From contig NZ_ML058617.1 in NCBI RefSeq assembly GCF_003635165.1, positions 92,011-156,010 of the forward strand: 64,000 bases of DNA, written 5' to 3'. Position numbers and translations under genes: made by a program. This document shows positions 46,233-53,577 of this stretch, piece after piece. A model generated the notes under the pieces. The model worked only from the letters and a program-made list of their open reading frames with translations, ran no database searches and was not told the DNA's origin. This stretch comes from Burkholderia sp. Nafp2/4-1b (GTDB taxonomy: Bacteria; Pseudomonadota; Gammaproteobacteria; Burkholderiales; Burkholderiaceae). Position 1 is the first letter of the stretch, and every line of letters starts with the position of its first letter.

Positions 46233-46359
46233 CGCGGGGTCTCTCGGGTTTTGGCGCCGCGTCATGCGGCGCGACGTGATCGGATACCTTGACGACGTAC
46301 GGCACGTGACCGATTCGACATCGGTCCGCATATTTTTTTGCTGGCGCGGTGTCGCGCCG

Positions 46360-47430
46360 TTACGACCGGCCGTCCCTCACGACGCGGCCTTCGCCGCGCC
46401 AGCGCAGCATCCCGCCGCCGAGGTTCGCGACGGCATCGAAGCCGGCCTTCAGCAGGATCACGGTCGCCTGCGCGGAGCGGCCGCCCGCGCGGCACACGGT
46501 CACGATCGGCCGGTCGCGCGCGAGCTCGCCGGTGCGCGCGGCCAGTTCGCCGAGCGGAATCGGCGTCGCGCCGGGCAGATGGCCGAGCGGGCCCGAAAAT
46601 TCGTCCGGCTCGCGCACGTCGACGACCTGCACCGCCGGCAGATGATCCTCGAGCCACTGCGGATCGATTTCCCAGAAGCCGGCAAACGTATAGACGAGCG
46701 GCGCCCAGTCGGGCACCGCCTGCGCGTCGGGCGCGTTCGCGGCGACGCCGCACTGCAGGTTCGCGGGCACCGCGACGTCGATCTGGCGCGGATGCGCGAG
46801 CCCGAGATTGCACATGTAGCCCGCGAAATCGTCTTCGCTGAGATCGCCGCCGAGACGCGGATTGAAGCGCCGTTCCTCGCCGACGCTCGTCACCGTCAGC
46901 CCGCGATAGTCGTGCGCGGGATACAGCAGGCAGGCCGCCGGCAGCGTGAAGAGCCGCCCGTGCACCGCGCGATACAGCGCGCGCGGGTCGCCCTGCTGGA
47001 AGTCGGTGCGGCCGGTGCCGCGAATCAGCAGGCAATCGCCGGTGAACGCCATCGATTCGTCGTCGAGCACAAGGCTGATGCAGCCGCTCGTGTGGCCCGG
47101 CGTCGCGCGCACGGTCAGGTAGCGCGAGCCGAAGGCGCAGCGATCGCCGTCGTTCAGGTAGCGGTCGGCGCCCTGCGCGCCGCTCGCGGCCGAGATCGCG
47201 ATTACGCTGCCGGTGCGCTGCTTCAACAGCCATGCGCCCGTCACGTGATCGGCATGCACGTGCGTATCGACGGTCGCGACGAGCCGCAGCCCGAGTTCGT
47301 CGAGCAGCGCCGCGTCGCGGCGCACCTGCTCGAACACGGGATCGATCAGCAGCGCTTCGCGCGATGCGGGGTCGGCGAGCAGGTACGTATAGGTCGACGA
47401 TTGCGGGTCGAACAGTTGCCGGAAGATCAT
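46360..47430 (-). CDS. Persulfide dioxygenase-rhodanese fusion
   Basis: A 356-residue ETHE1-like metallo-beta-lactamase domain (about 1-245) with THVHADH at residues 56-62 and later metal ligands in TPGHTSGC and GDCLLIRG. It is followed by a rhodanese domain (about 255-356) with active-site Cys313 in VCRAGGRS. Fusions of this build in Burkholderia oxidise glutathione persulfide to sulfite and let the rhodanese make or use thiosulfate. It acts in sulfide detoxification in the cytosol. The start follows an AT-poor leader at 47430. Confidence 0.92.
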   Translation of the reverse strand: MIFRQLFDPQSSTYTYLLADPASREALLIDPVFEQVRRDAALLDELGLRLVATVDTHVHADHVTGAWLLKQRTGSVIAISAASGAQGADRYLNDGDRCAFGSRYLTVRATPGHTSGCISLVLDDESMAFTGDCLLIRGTGRTDFQQGDPRALYRAVHGRLFTLPAACLLYPAHDYRGLTVTSVGEERRFNPRLGGDLSEDDFAGYMCNLGLAHPRQIDVAVPANLQCGVAANAPDAQAVPDWAPLVYTFAGFWEIDPQWLEDHLPAVQVVDVREPDEFSGPLGHLPGATPIPLGELAARTGELARDRPIVTVCRAGGRSAQATVILLKAGFDAVANLGGGMLRWRGEGRVVRDGRS

Positions 47431-48102
47431 CGCGAGGTTGCTCCGTCGGCTGGGCGTGCGAGGTTGGATGGATGACGCGGATCGAGCAAAAGCAGGCGAA
47501 ATCGGTCGAGTCGGGCTGAAGTTGCGGATGTTGCAATTCGTCCCGCGTGTTCGTCGGCGCGTGGGCCACGCGTTCCTACAGCGTAGTTCAAAACATGGCC
47601 GCCACCGCCATCGTCGCATGCGGCCGGACGACATGCCGCGCCCGGCGCGTCGCGCGCGCTGCCTTACACTACCGCCTGTTTTCGTCTTACGTTCACAGGA
47701 ATTGCGTCGACATGTCGATGACGATCGATCACAGACAAAGACATGTAACTCATTGATCTTTAATCATTAGTCTCGCGCCGGTCAGCCTGTAGGCTATGTG
47801 GATTTTGCTGATCTTTATTGAGTTTGCGATCTTTCGACACTTCTTCCAGACACAGCTTGGTCACAGCTGTCCGTACCCGTTCGTCTTGACGAGCCGAAGA
47901 GTACGTCCACGGCAGCGATGCGGTGATTCGACCGAGGCCACGTCTCACAAGATTTCGGGTACTGGCCCATCATCTGCCATCAGACTCTTCTGCTGCTGCA
48001 CTCCAAAAGAAATGACAGCCCCGAGCACCAGCGTTTTCGGCCGCAAAACGAAACCATGCTAATTTACGGCTATAGAAAACGAAAAAATGAACCCACGCGC
48101 TC
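47431..48102. other. Left edge of the genomic island
   Basis: About 670 bp with no supported gene. GC content falls sharply near 47690-47770 (for example around TCATTGATCTTTAATCATTAG), which I take as the island boundary. No tRNA is seen there. The open frames in it lack ribosome sites. Confidence 0.5.
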
Positions 48103-48603
48103 ATGGACCCGCAGAAGCAGAAAGAGGAGTTCAACTATGCCTACGTGTGCGCACTCGCCGCACATGCAGGACTGAACCGCACCTCCTCATCCGTTGACGA
48201 CGACAGCATTGACGTTGCTTTCAAGAGCAAGGGGTACCACGGACACCTCGTTCGCAGCCCTCAAATCGAGTTCCAGCTCAAGTGCACCTCTCAAGACGTT
48301 GTCGATGGTCAGGTGATCAAGTTCCCACTTCCGCGCAAGAATTACGACGACCTGCGCGGCTCTGACTTTGCCTCCCCGCGCTACCTTGCGGTACTGCTTG
48401 TACCTGAGGACGTGCAGCACTGGGTTGGACACAATGAGGAGCACATTGAGCTTCACCGAAACTGCTATTGGCTTTCGCTGCGCGACTACGAACCCACCGA
48501 CAATGCGCAAACTGTGACGGTCTCGATCCCGTTGACTCAACGTCTCACGACCGAAACCCTAAAGGCTATGATGGATCGCGCTAGCGAAGGGGAGTGGCTA
48601 TGA
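48103..48603 (+). CDS. DUF4365 nuclease-like protein
   Basis: A 166-residue DUF4365 protein. SIDVAF (Asp37) and IEFQLKCT (Glu56, Gln58, Lys60) give the D...Q-x-K signature of a PD-(D/E)xK restriction-endonuclease fold. FASPRYLAVLLVP and RNCYWLSLRDYEP are the later family segments. DUF4365 domains occur in many phage-defence and restriction genes as nucleases. It overlaps the next gene by ATGA (48600-48603), so the two are coupled. Codon use is less GC-biased than the flanking chromosome. Confidence 0.8.
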   Translation: MDPQKQKEEFNYAYVCALAAHAGLNRTSSSVDDDSIDVAFKSKGYHGHLVRSPQIEFQLKCTSQDVVDGQVIKFPLPRKNYDDLRGSDFASPRYLAVLLVPEDVQHWVGHNEEHIELHRNCYWLSLRDYEPTDNAQTVTVSIPLTQRLTTETLKAMMDRASEGEWL

Positions 48604-49724
48604 ATAGCTCCGTTCGCCGCCTGGATCACGAGGTGTCCCCCGATCAGCTCAGGGCATATCTTGAACACAACCAATGGTTCGAAGACGGAAAGATTCGAAG
48701 CGTTGCAACGATCTGGCATCGGCGAGATAACGAAGACGCCGAGGTTATCCTTCCGCTGTCTTACGTAAAGGACTATCGACAACGGTTTCGTGACGCTCTC
48801 GCGTCGATCGCATCCTTTGAAAATCGCCCAGTGTCGGAGGTCGTGAGTGAAGTCAAGCGGCTATCTGCGAATGTAGTCACTATTCGGGTGGTGCACGACG
48901 ACACGAGCGACGGGACGATCCCCATCAACGACGGCGTCCTGCTGATTGCGAAGGCCAAAGATCTCTTGTCTGCCGCAGCGCGGTCGCTGTATGCGAAGCG
49001 CAAGCAGTTTACACGGGGGGCTCCAAAGGAAGCGAAGGATTACCTTGATACGCTCTTGCTTGGGCAGACAGAGATTGGGAGCTATGTGGTCAATGTCATC
49101 GCCCCAGTGCAGGCGATCGCCGATGGGAACAATGTAATGGCGACCAATCCCCTTGCACAAGCAATCACATCAAACCTTATAGCCGGTTTGAGTGCTCTGG
49201 AGAAGGCGACTGCAACCTATGAAGAAATGGGCGATCTCGTCGTGTTCGACGAGGCCGTCCTCGCAGGTGCAAGTTCAAATATGTGCGATGCTCTGCTCGG
49301 CTTCAGCGGTGAAAAGCGCAATCGAGCCTTCGAGGTTACCGTGACGATGGCACCCGTTCCGCTCTTCGAGACCAAGCCAGCAAAATTTATGTTCGATGGC
49401 AAGTACGTTGACACCTTGGAAAAGGCGAGCGGATACTACAAGGGTGATTACATCCTGCCTGGGCGACAGTTGACTGGTTACATTACGAAACTGAGCCGGC
49501 CGAAGGAGGAAACATCGGGCACTATCACCATCGACTCGACACTCGGCAACGTCGACCGCAAAGTGCAGGTCGAGTTGACCGGCGACGACTATCATCAGGC
49601 AGTCGTAGCACACGACAACTCTAAGCTGGTCCGAGTTGAAGGCGACGTTCACATCAAGAGCAAGTCTGCTCAGCTGTTGAACCCCAAAAACTTCGGGGTT
49701 ATCGAGATCGAGGACCTCCTCTAG
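48600..49724 (+). CDS. Unknown 374-residue partner of the DUF4365 protein
   Basis: A 374-residue soluble protein that I do not recognise. The N-terminal part (RDNEDAEVILPLSYVKDYRQRFRDALASIASFENRP) looks like a compact alpha/beta domain. A helical middle follows (KAKDLLSAAARSLYAKRKQF), then a beta-rich C-terminal third (FEVTVTMAPVPLFETKPAKF ... GTITIDSTLGNVDRKVQVEL ... VEGDVHIKSKSAQL). There is no membrane segment or obvious nucleotide-binding motif. The ATG overlaps the DUF4365 stop, so the pair probably forms one system, perhaps a sensor or recognition subunit with a nuclease. Function unproved. Confidence 0.75.
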   Translation: MNSSVRRLDHEVSPDQLRAYLEHNQWFEDGKIRSVATIWHRRDNEDAEVILPLSYVKDYRQRFRDALASIASFENRPVSEVVSEVKRLSANVVTIRVVHDDTSDGTIPINDGVLLIAKAKDLLSAAARSLYAKRKQFTRGAPKEAKDYLDTLLLGQTEIGSYVVNVIAPVQAIADGNNVMATNPLAQAITSNLIAGLSALEKATATYEEMGDLVVFDEAVLAGASSNMCDALLGFSGEKRNRAFEVTVTMAPVPLFETKPAKFMFDGKYVDTLEKASGYYKGDYILPGRQLTGYITKLSRPKEETSGTITIDSTLGNVDRKVQVELTGDDYHQAVVAHDNSKLVRVEGDVHIKSKSAQLLNPKNFGVIEIEDLL

Positions 49725-49810
49725 GCGGCCAGAGATGTCCTACAGGAGCAGATTCTTCATCCAGACGGAACAATCGCCGGCCCAGGCACAAAAGTACCTT
49801 ATCCGCGGAA

Positions 49811-49914
49811 AATGAATATGCGATCTGCGGCAGTGCCTGCAAGCGCATCGCGATGATGCAGCAGTACCTGCGTCTGATCTGCCAAGGCCTGACGCACAAA
49901 CCTACGCCAAGACC
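49811..49914 (+). repeat. mutS-like 5' fragment, copy 1 (most diverged)
   Basis: The segment around CGATGATGCAGCAGTACCTGC reads MMQQYLRL, the conserved N-terminal start of Burkholderia MutS (TPMMQQYLRI...). After this it leaves the mutS frame. The downstream CAAGGC and CACAAACCTACGCCAAGACC recur at copy 2. A preceding GCAGTGCCTGCAA matches the Ala-rich leader in the other copies only partly. See copies at 53324 and 55731. Confidence 0.6.
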
Positions 49915-49949
49915 TATGCTCGCCCTTTTTAGGATCGTCCGCTAACGAC

Positions 49950-50028
49950 TGCGGATTCAACCCGTCGATGCAACACTCCTCGCTGCTATGCAGCCTCAAG
50001 TGTGTTGCATCGACGGGTTGAATCCGCA
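49950..50028. mobile_element. 79-bp IS30-like miniature element
   Basis: Two perfect 27-bp inverted repeats (49950-49976 and 50002-50028) flank only 25 bp. The end begins TGCGGATTCAA and finishes GCAACAC, matching the plan of IS30 terminal repeats (TGTAGATTCAA...GCAACAG). The direct flanks are AC on both sides, consistent with the 2-bp target duplication of IS30. No transposase is encoded, so it is a non-autonomous (MITE-like) derivative or the remains of one. Confidence 0.7.
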
Positions 50029-50296
50029 ACCCAAAACGGACGTTTGGAAGCGCACTGACCCGGCTAACGAACGTCCTGCCAAGACGAAGCATTGTCTGAC
50101 CTTTGCTCCGGACCGCTGAAGGACTCTGATGTAAAGCCAGCCGCTTGGCCAGGGTCGTGGAAGTCCTAAGCTAGCGGTATTGAGTGGTGCCCCACCAGGG
50201 CAACTTGACACCTAGCGGCCTCAGGAGCAGCATGCTTTGAATTGTTATTTTCGCCCGCTAGGGTCCGGGGTTCTTAGCAGCAATTAGGAGCGCCAT

Positions 50297-50665
50297 ATGT
50301 CAACTGCGTTCACCGACTTTTTGTTGGCCACCTCTCATCCCGAGACTCTCATCCGGTTTCTCGCAAACAGAGAAGTTGTAATGGATGAGTATGGGCTGTC
50401 GGACGAGGAGAAATCCGACGTTCGAAATGGCATCGCTTCCCACATGCGGAAGCATGCGGTTTCTTTGGAAGATGGGCTTGAGGCCAGAGCCCAGTTCACC
50501 CCCGAAAGGACGCTTCAGTTCAACCCTGCGCTCATTGAAATTGACCCTGTAGTTGAGATTCACATCACAGTGGATCAGTCTACCGTTGAAATCCCCAATC
50601 AAATATACGTTGCCCAAAACGGTCAGCTCTTCGTGGGAATGCTGAAAGGCGGGAAAAACAAATGA
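50297..50665 (+). CDS. Borosin-type RiPP precursor, discrete (split) substrate
   Basis: A 122-residue protein. Residues 1-50 look like the helical borosin-binding/LigA-like domain of split borosin precursors: LIRFLANREVVMDEYGLSDE has the pattern asn-x-glu-x-val-met-...-gly-leu-ser/thr-asp-glu found in the Shewanella SonA partner. The C-terminal half is rich in beta-branched residues (ALIEIDPVVEIHITVDQ and VEIPNQIYVAQNGQLFVGM), as expected for an N-methylated core, and ends KGGKNK. AGGAG at 50286-50290 gives a firm start. The stop overlaps the methyltransferase ATG (ATGA, 50662-50665). Extent of the core is inferred. Confidence 0.75.
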   Translation: MSTAFTDFLLATSHPETLIRFLANREVVMDEYGLSDEEKSDVRNGIASHMRKHAVSLEDGLEARAQFTPERTLQFNPALIEIDPVVEIHITVDQSTVEIPNQIYVAQNGQLFVGMLKGGKNK

Positions 50666-51513
50666 GCAAAAGGGGGTCTCTAATAGTTGTCGGCACAGGT
50701 ATTACCGCAGGACAGATCTCGAGGGAGAGCACCGGCTGGATCGCCGCCGCGACTCGAGTACTGTATTGCGTCGCTGATGCTCCGACCGAGCGGCTAATCA
50801 TGAGCCTAAACCCTAACCATGAATCGCTATATGTTTTTTATGGGGAAGGTAAGTCACGAACGGAGACGTATAGCCAGATGGTCGAGAGGACCATGGACTG
50901 TGTTCGGGCGGGCGAAAGCGTCTGCGCCGTCTACTATGGACACCCTGGTATTTTCGTAAACCCTGGACATCGAGCGGTCGAAATCGCGCGGCATGAAGGC
51001 TACGAAGCTAAAATGCTGCCAGCCGTTTCATCTTTAGATTGCTTGTTTTGCGACTTGGGTTTTGATCCGTCAAGGGGTTGTTTGATCTACGAGGCAACGG
51101 ATTTGGTTGTCCGTCGACGGACACTCGATCCGACGCTGCACACCGTAGTATGGCAAATTGCTTGTGTCGGCGATCTCGGGTATAGCTTCGGCGGGTTTGA
51201 TGGACGTAACACACAGCGGTTGGTGGACTACCTGCTTAGTGTTTACGATGGTGCGCACGAGGTCGCGGTCTATGAGGCAGCGCAATACTCGATATGCGCG
51301 CCAGTGATCAAATGGATCAAGCTGGCAGAACTTGCGACTTTGAAGCTTTCCGGAATCGATACGCTTTACATTCCTCCGGCAAGAAGGGGACCCGTTTATC
51401 TTGAGGAACTTCAATCTTTGGGACTCGAAAGCGCTCTTGAGGAGGTTGAGTTAGAGCCACTGAGCCCGGAACGCGCGGAGCAGCTACTGTGTTTGACCCG
51501 GAAGGTGCGTTGA
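50662..51513 (+). CDS. Borosin-type alpha-N-methyltransferase (tetrapyrrole methylase fold)
   Basis: A 283-residue SAM-dependent enzyme. IVVGTGITAGQISRES opens the fold, with the loop at residues 11-18. Residues Tyr60, Arg66 and Tyr70 (VFYGEGKSRTETYSQMVE) keep the exact spacing of the catalytic Tyr66/Arg72/Tyr76 set of fungal OphMA. VYYGHPGIFVNPGHRAVEIARHEGYEAKMLPAVSSLDCLFCDLGFDP (from residue 90) is the conserved SAM-binding core, and EATDLVVRRR follows. Such enzymes methylate backbone amides of a RiPP precursor. It overlaps its precursor gene by 4 bp. No fused precursor is present, unlike OphMA. Confidence 0.82.
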   Translation: MSKRGSLIVVGTGITAGQISRESTGWIAAATRVLYCVADAPTERLIMSLNPNHESLYVFYGEGKSRTETYSQMVERTMDCVRAGESVCAVYYGHPGIFVNPGHRAVEIARHEGYEAKMLPAVSSLDCLFCDLGFDPSRGCLIYEATDLVVRRRTLDPTLHTVVWQIACVGDLGYSFGGFDGRNTQRLVDYLLSVYDGAHEVAVYEAAQYSICAPVIKWIKLAELATLKLSGIDTLYIPPARRGPVYLEELQSLGLESALEEVELEPLSPERAEQLLCLTRKVR

Positions 51514-52136
51514 CAGTTACTTTTTCAGAGACTAGGTTTCCTTTTCGAGCCTGGATGGAGGACCTCTGGGAAACGACGGACTTAGAAAATCTACATTCAC
51601 ACCTTACAGTTGACCTCCGCAACTATGTCGAAAGAGTTACCAGTTTCCAAGCGAAGTGTGACCGTCATGCGCACGAAATCAATGGTCTACTCTTGGAGTA
51701 CTTACACGACGTAGTGCAACCATATGTGGGCACAATCACTCACGTGCAAAGCGCTCCCACATTTCGTGCGCATTTCTCGGTTCGCCTGGTCTCACCGGCA
51801 GGGCACGAGATCCTAGCTCGAACATTGCAGCCTCGGCAGTTTCTTGAGCGCTTTTATACGAATCGAACGCAGCCGTCTGTCCGGGGATTCCACACCGACT
51901 CTCAGCATCGGCTCCCCGGCGATGCAATTAATGTCTGGACTGCACTCACCGATAGTTTCGGGACGAACAGTCTGTGGCTCGGGCACCAACACAACGAAGG
52001 TTGGTCTTCTCGCCCCATCTCTGTCCCCCGCGGCACCTGCTTACTGTTTAACGGTGCGAAGCGATGGCACGGAACGGTTTGTAATACATCAGGACAATCT
52101 AGAGTTAGTTTCGATGTGCGCGTGCTCACGAGGTGA
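51489..52136 (+). CDS. 2-oxoglutarate/Fe(II) oxygenase-like enzyme of the borosin cluster
   Basis: A 215-residue protein with an apparent 2-His-1-carboxylate facial triad: His135 and Asp137 in FHTDSQH, then His194 in KRWHGTV, and Arg205 in SGQSRVSF for 2-oxoglutarate. The core PGDAINVWTALTDSFGTNSLWLG resembles the StrG/phytanoyl-CoA dioxygenase group. GTG 51489 is chosen because GGAG at 51477-51480 is 8 nt before; it overlaps the methyltransferase by 25 bp. A TTG at 51510 is possible. It probably hydroxylates or desaturates the methylated peptide; this is inferred from context. Confidence 0.7.
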   Translation: MFDPEGALTVTFSETRFPFRAWMEDLWETTDLENLHSHLTVDLRNYVERVTSFQAKCDRHAHEINGLLLEYLHDVVQPYVGTITHVQSAPTFRAHFSVRLVSPAGHEILARTLQPRQFLERFYTNRTQPSVRGFHTDSQHRLPGDAINVWTALTDSFGTNSLWLGHQHNEGWSSRPISVPRGTCLLFNGAKRWHGTVCNTSGQSRVSFDVRVLTR

Positions 52137-52628
52137 GCGCTCTTGCCATTTTTCTCTCGAGAGCCTGAAAAAAATGAACTCCTCATTATCTTCATGAGGA
52201 CCAATTCGCTCATACGACATTGACAGAAGAAGTCCTTCCGCCGCTGCATTTTCGGGGCGAATCTTCGCAAATACTTGGTGAAGTCCGAGTTGTTCGAACC
52301 CGTATGACAGTAACATCCGCCGGGACTCCCTGCCGTAACCCTTACGGCGGTCGTCTGGGGAACCGATTAACACTCCAGTGAAGGCATCCAATTTTATTAA
52401 ATCTATCGCATACAAGAGCGTCAAGCCAATGGGTTTACTTGCCTCGATGACGAACAATCGAACGCTGGGATCGTTCTGCGACACTCTTATGAAATCTTTC
52501 GTGCCTTCTATGTCAACGCGGAACGGCCAAAGCAACTTGCTCGCCGTGCCGGGGGCTTGGAGCCAAACAGTAATCAGTTCTGCGTCTTCCGCGCTCGTTG
52601 GGCGAAGCGAAATTAGTTCCGCAACCAT
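52089..52628 (-). CDS. GNAT (RimJ/RimL-like) N-acetyltransferase
   Basis: A 179-residue acetyltransferase facing the borosin operon. IGLTLLYAIDLIKLDAFTGVLIGSPDDRRKGYGRESRRMLLSYGF gives the family core, with motif A at RRKGYGRE. QVFAKIRPENAAAEGLLLSMSYERIG is the second half. Its 3' end overlaps the oxygenase gene 3' end by 48 bp on the other strand. It could modify the RiPP or provide self-protection, but it is on the opposite strand and the link is only positional. Confidence 0.82.
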   Translation of the reverse strand: MVAELISLRPTSAEDAELITVWLQAPGTASKLLWPFRVDIEGTKDFIRVSQNDPSVRLFVIEASKPIGLTLLYAIDLIKLDAFTGVLIGSPDDRRKGYGRESRRMLLSYGFEQLGLHQVFAKIRPENAAAEGLLLSMSYERIGPHEDNEEFIFFRLSREKWQERSPREHAHIETNSRLS

Positions 52629-52920
52629 ACCGTTCTCGATGTGGGTTGAACAGATTGTGTGGATTATTGCCCCGTAGTCGAGGAAAAGGGGAAAGGGATC
52701 CCTTCATCTTCACGTGACGGATAAGCTACCGTGAGAAAACGCAGGCAAGAAGTGCTCAAACGTCTTGATAAATGGATCATAGCGCGCTGGCAGCGGCGCG
52801 CCAACCGTCACAACAACCTCAAGCGATCAATGTCAGGGCGTTTGTCCGCATTGAGCGTCGCCGGCATTTGTGGTTTTTCGCTTTTGGCCGAAGCCCGGTG
52901 TGTCTCGTCTGTGGACGCGT
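52629..52920. other. Non-coding stretch beside the GNAT gene
   Basis: About 290 bp containing the leftward GNAT promoter (AT-rich near 52640-52680) and open frames with no recognised product. Codon use is irregular; possibly decayed DNA. Confidence 0.35.
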
Positions 52921-53108
52921 TCAGAATACCTCGAGTGAACACCTTTCGGGAACGCCCCCCTCAAAGATAAAAAAATCTTCGATATACGTGAGACCACGCT
53001 TTTGCAAAGAGCTCATACATTCGTCGGCTACATCGCCTCCAAAAATAGACCAAGCAATACCAGACCGTCAGATTCGTCAAAGTATCTCTGAATATTGAAT
53101 TCGATCAT
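52921..53108 (-). pseudogene. Small frameshifted gene
   Basis: Read leftward from the ATG at 53106-53108, MIEFNIQRYFDESDGLVLLG runs to a stop. In the next frame, GGDVADECMSSLQKRGLTYI and then EDFFIFEGGVPERCSLEVF continue to TGA at 52921. The two parts join across a T run near 53038-53042 with one nucleotide lost or gained, giving one protein of about 62 residues. I do not recognise the family. It lies between the GNAT gene and mutS-like copy 2. Confidence 0.45.
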
Positions 53109-53323
53109 GACCGCAAGCGCGGACCGTCGGACAACAATTCCGAAATCTCGGGACACTTTCATCGATATGAGACTTGAGCGAATGAGTCGCCACGCTTGTC
53201 AGCGATCTACGTACCGAGGTCGAGTGTCCGCTTCTGGCCAGCAGTTGCCGGTCGTGTTCTCGGGCAACTGGCCGAACGGCGAACTTCAGCGGTCCCGTGC
53301 GGACCGCTGGTAAACTCGGGCAG

Positions 53324-53450
53324 CCAAAGCAACTTTTCCCGGTCACATGAGCACCCAACCCACCGCAGCACCTGCACCCGTCACTCCAATGATGCAGCAG
53401 CACCTGCACCTTATCTGACAAGGCCCGGCGTACAAACCTACGCCAAGACC
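53324..53450 (+). repeat. mutS-like 5' fragment, copy 2
   Basis: CCAAAGCAACTTTTCCCGG precedes an ATG (53347) that reads MSTQPTAAPAPVTPMMQQHL and then hits a stop, resembling the Ala-rich leader and TPMMQQYLR start of MutS. CTTATCTGACAAGG and ACAAACCTACGCCAAGACC follow. The promoter-side sequence also matches copy 3, so the repeat spans about 125 bp. It separates the borosin block from the HEPN block. Confidence 0.65.
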
Positions 53451-53577
53451 GACGCTCATGCCTTTGGGGACGGGACGTTATCGACCTACGCAGTCATCCG
53501 ACGATCTCGCGAACGGTCGTTCGCATCGGCAGATTCGGATACAAGCCGGAGTCTTATTCGGCGTCTAAGCCCAGCAT

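Noticed and set aside
47796..48062. Open frame of 88 codons at the island edge
   Set aside because: No ribosome site and no recognised domain; it probably reflects AT-rich non-coding DNA.
52525..52540. CCAAAGCAACTT matching the same leader
   Set aside because: It is inside the GNAT gene and has no MMQQ-like continuation.
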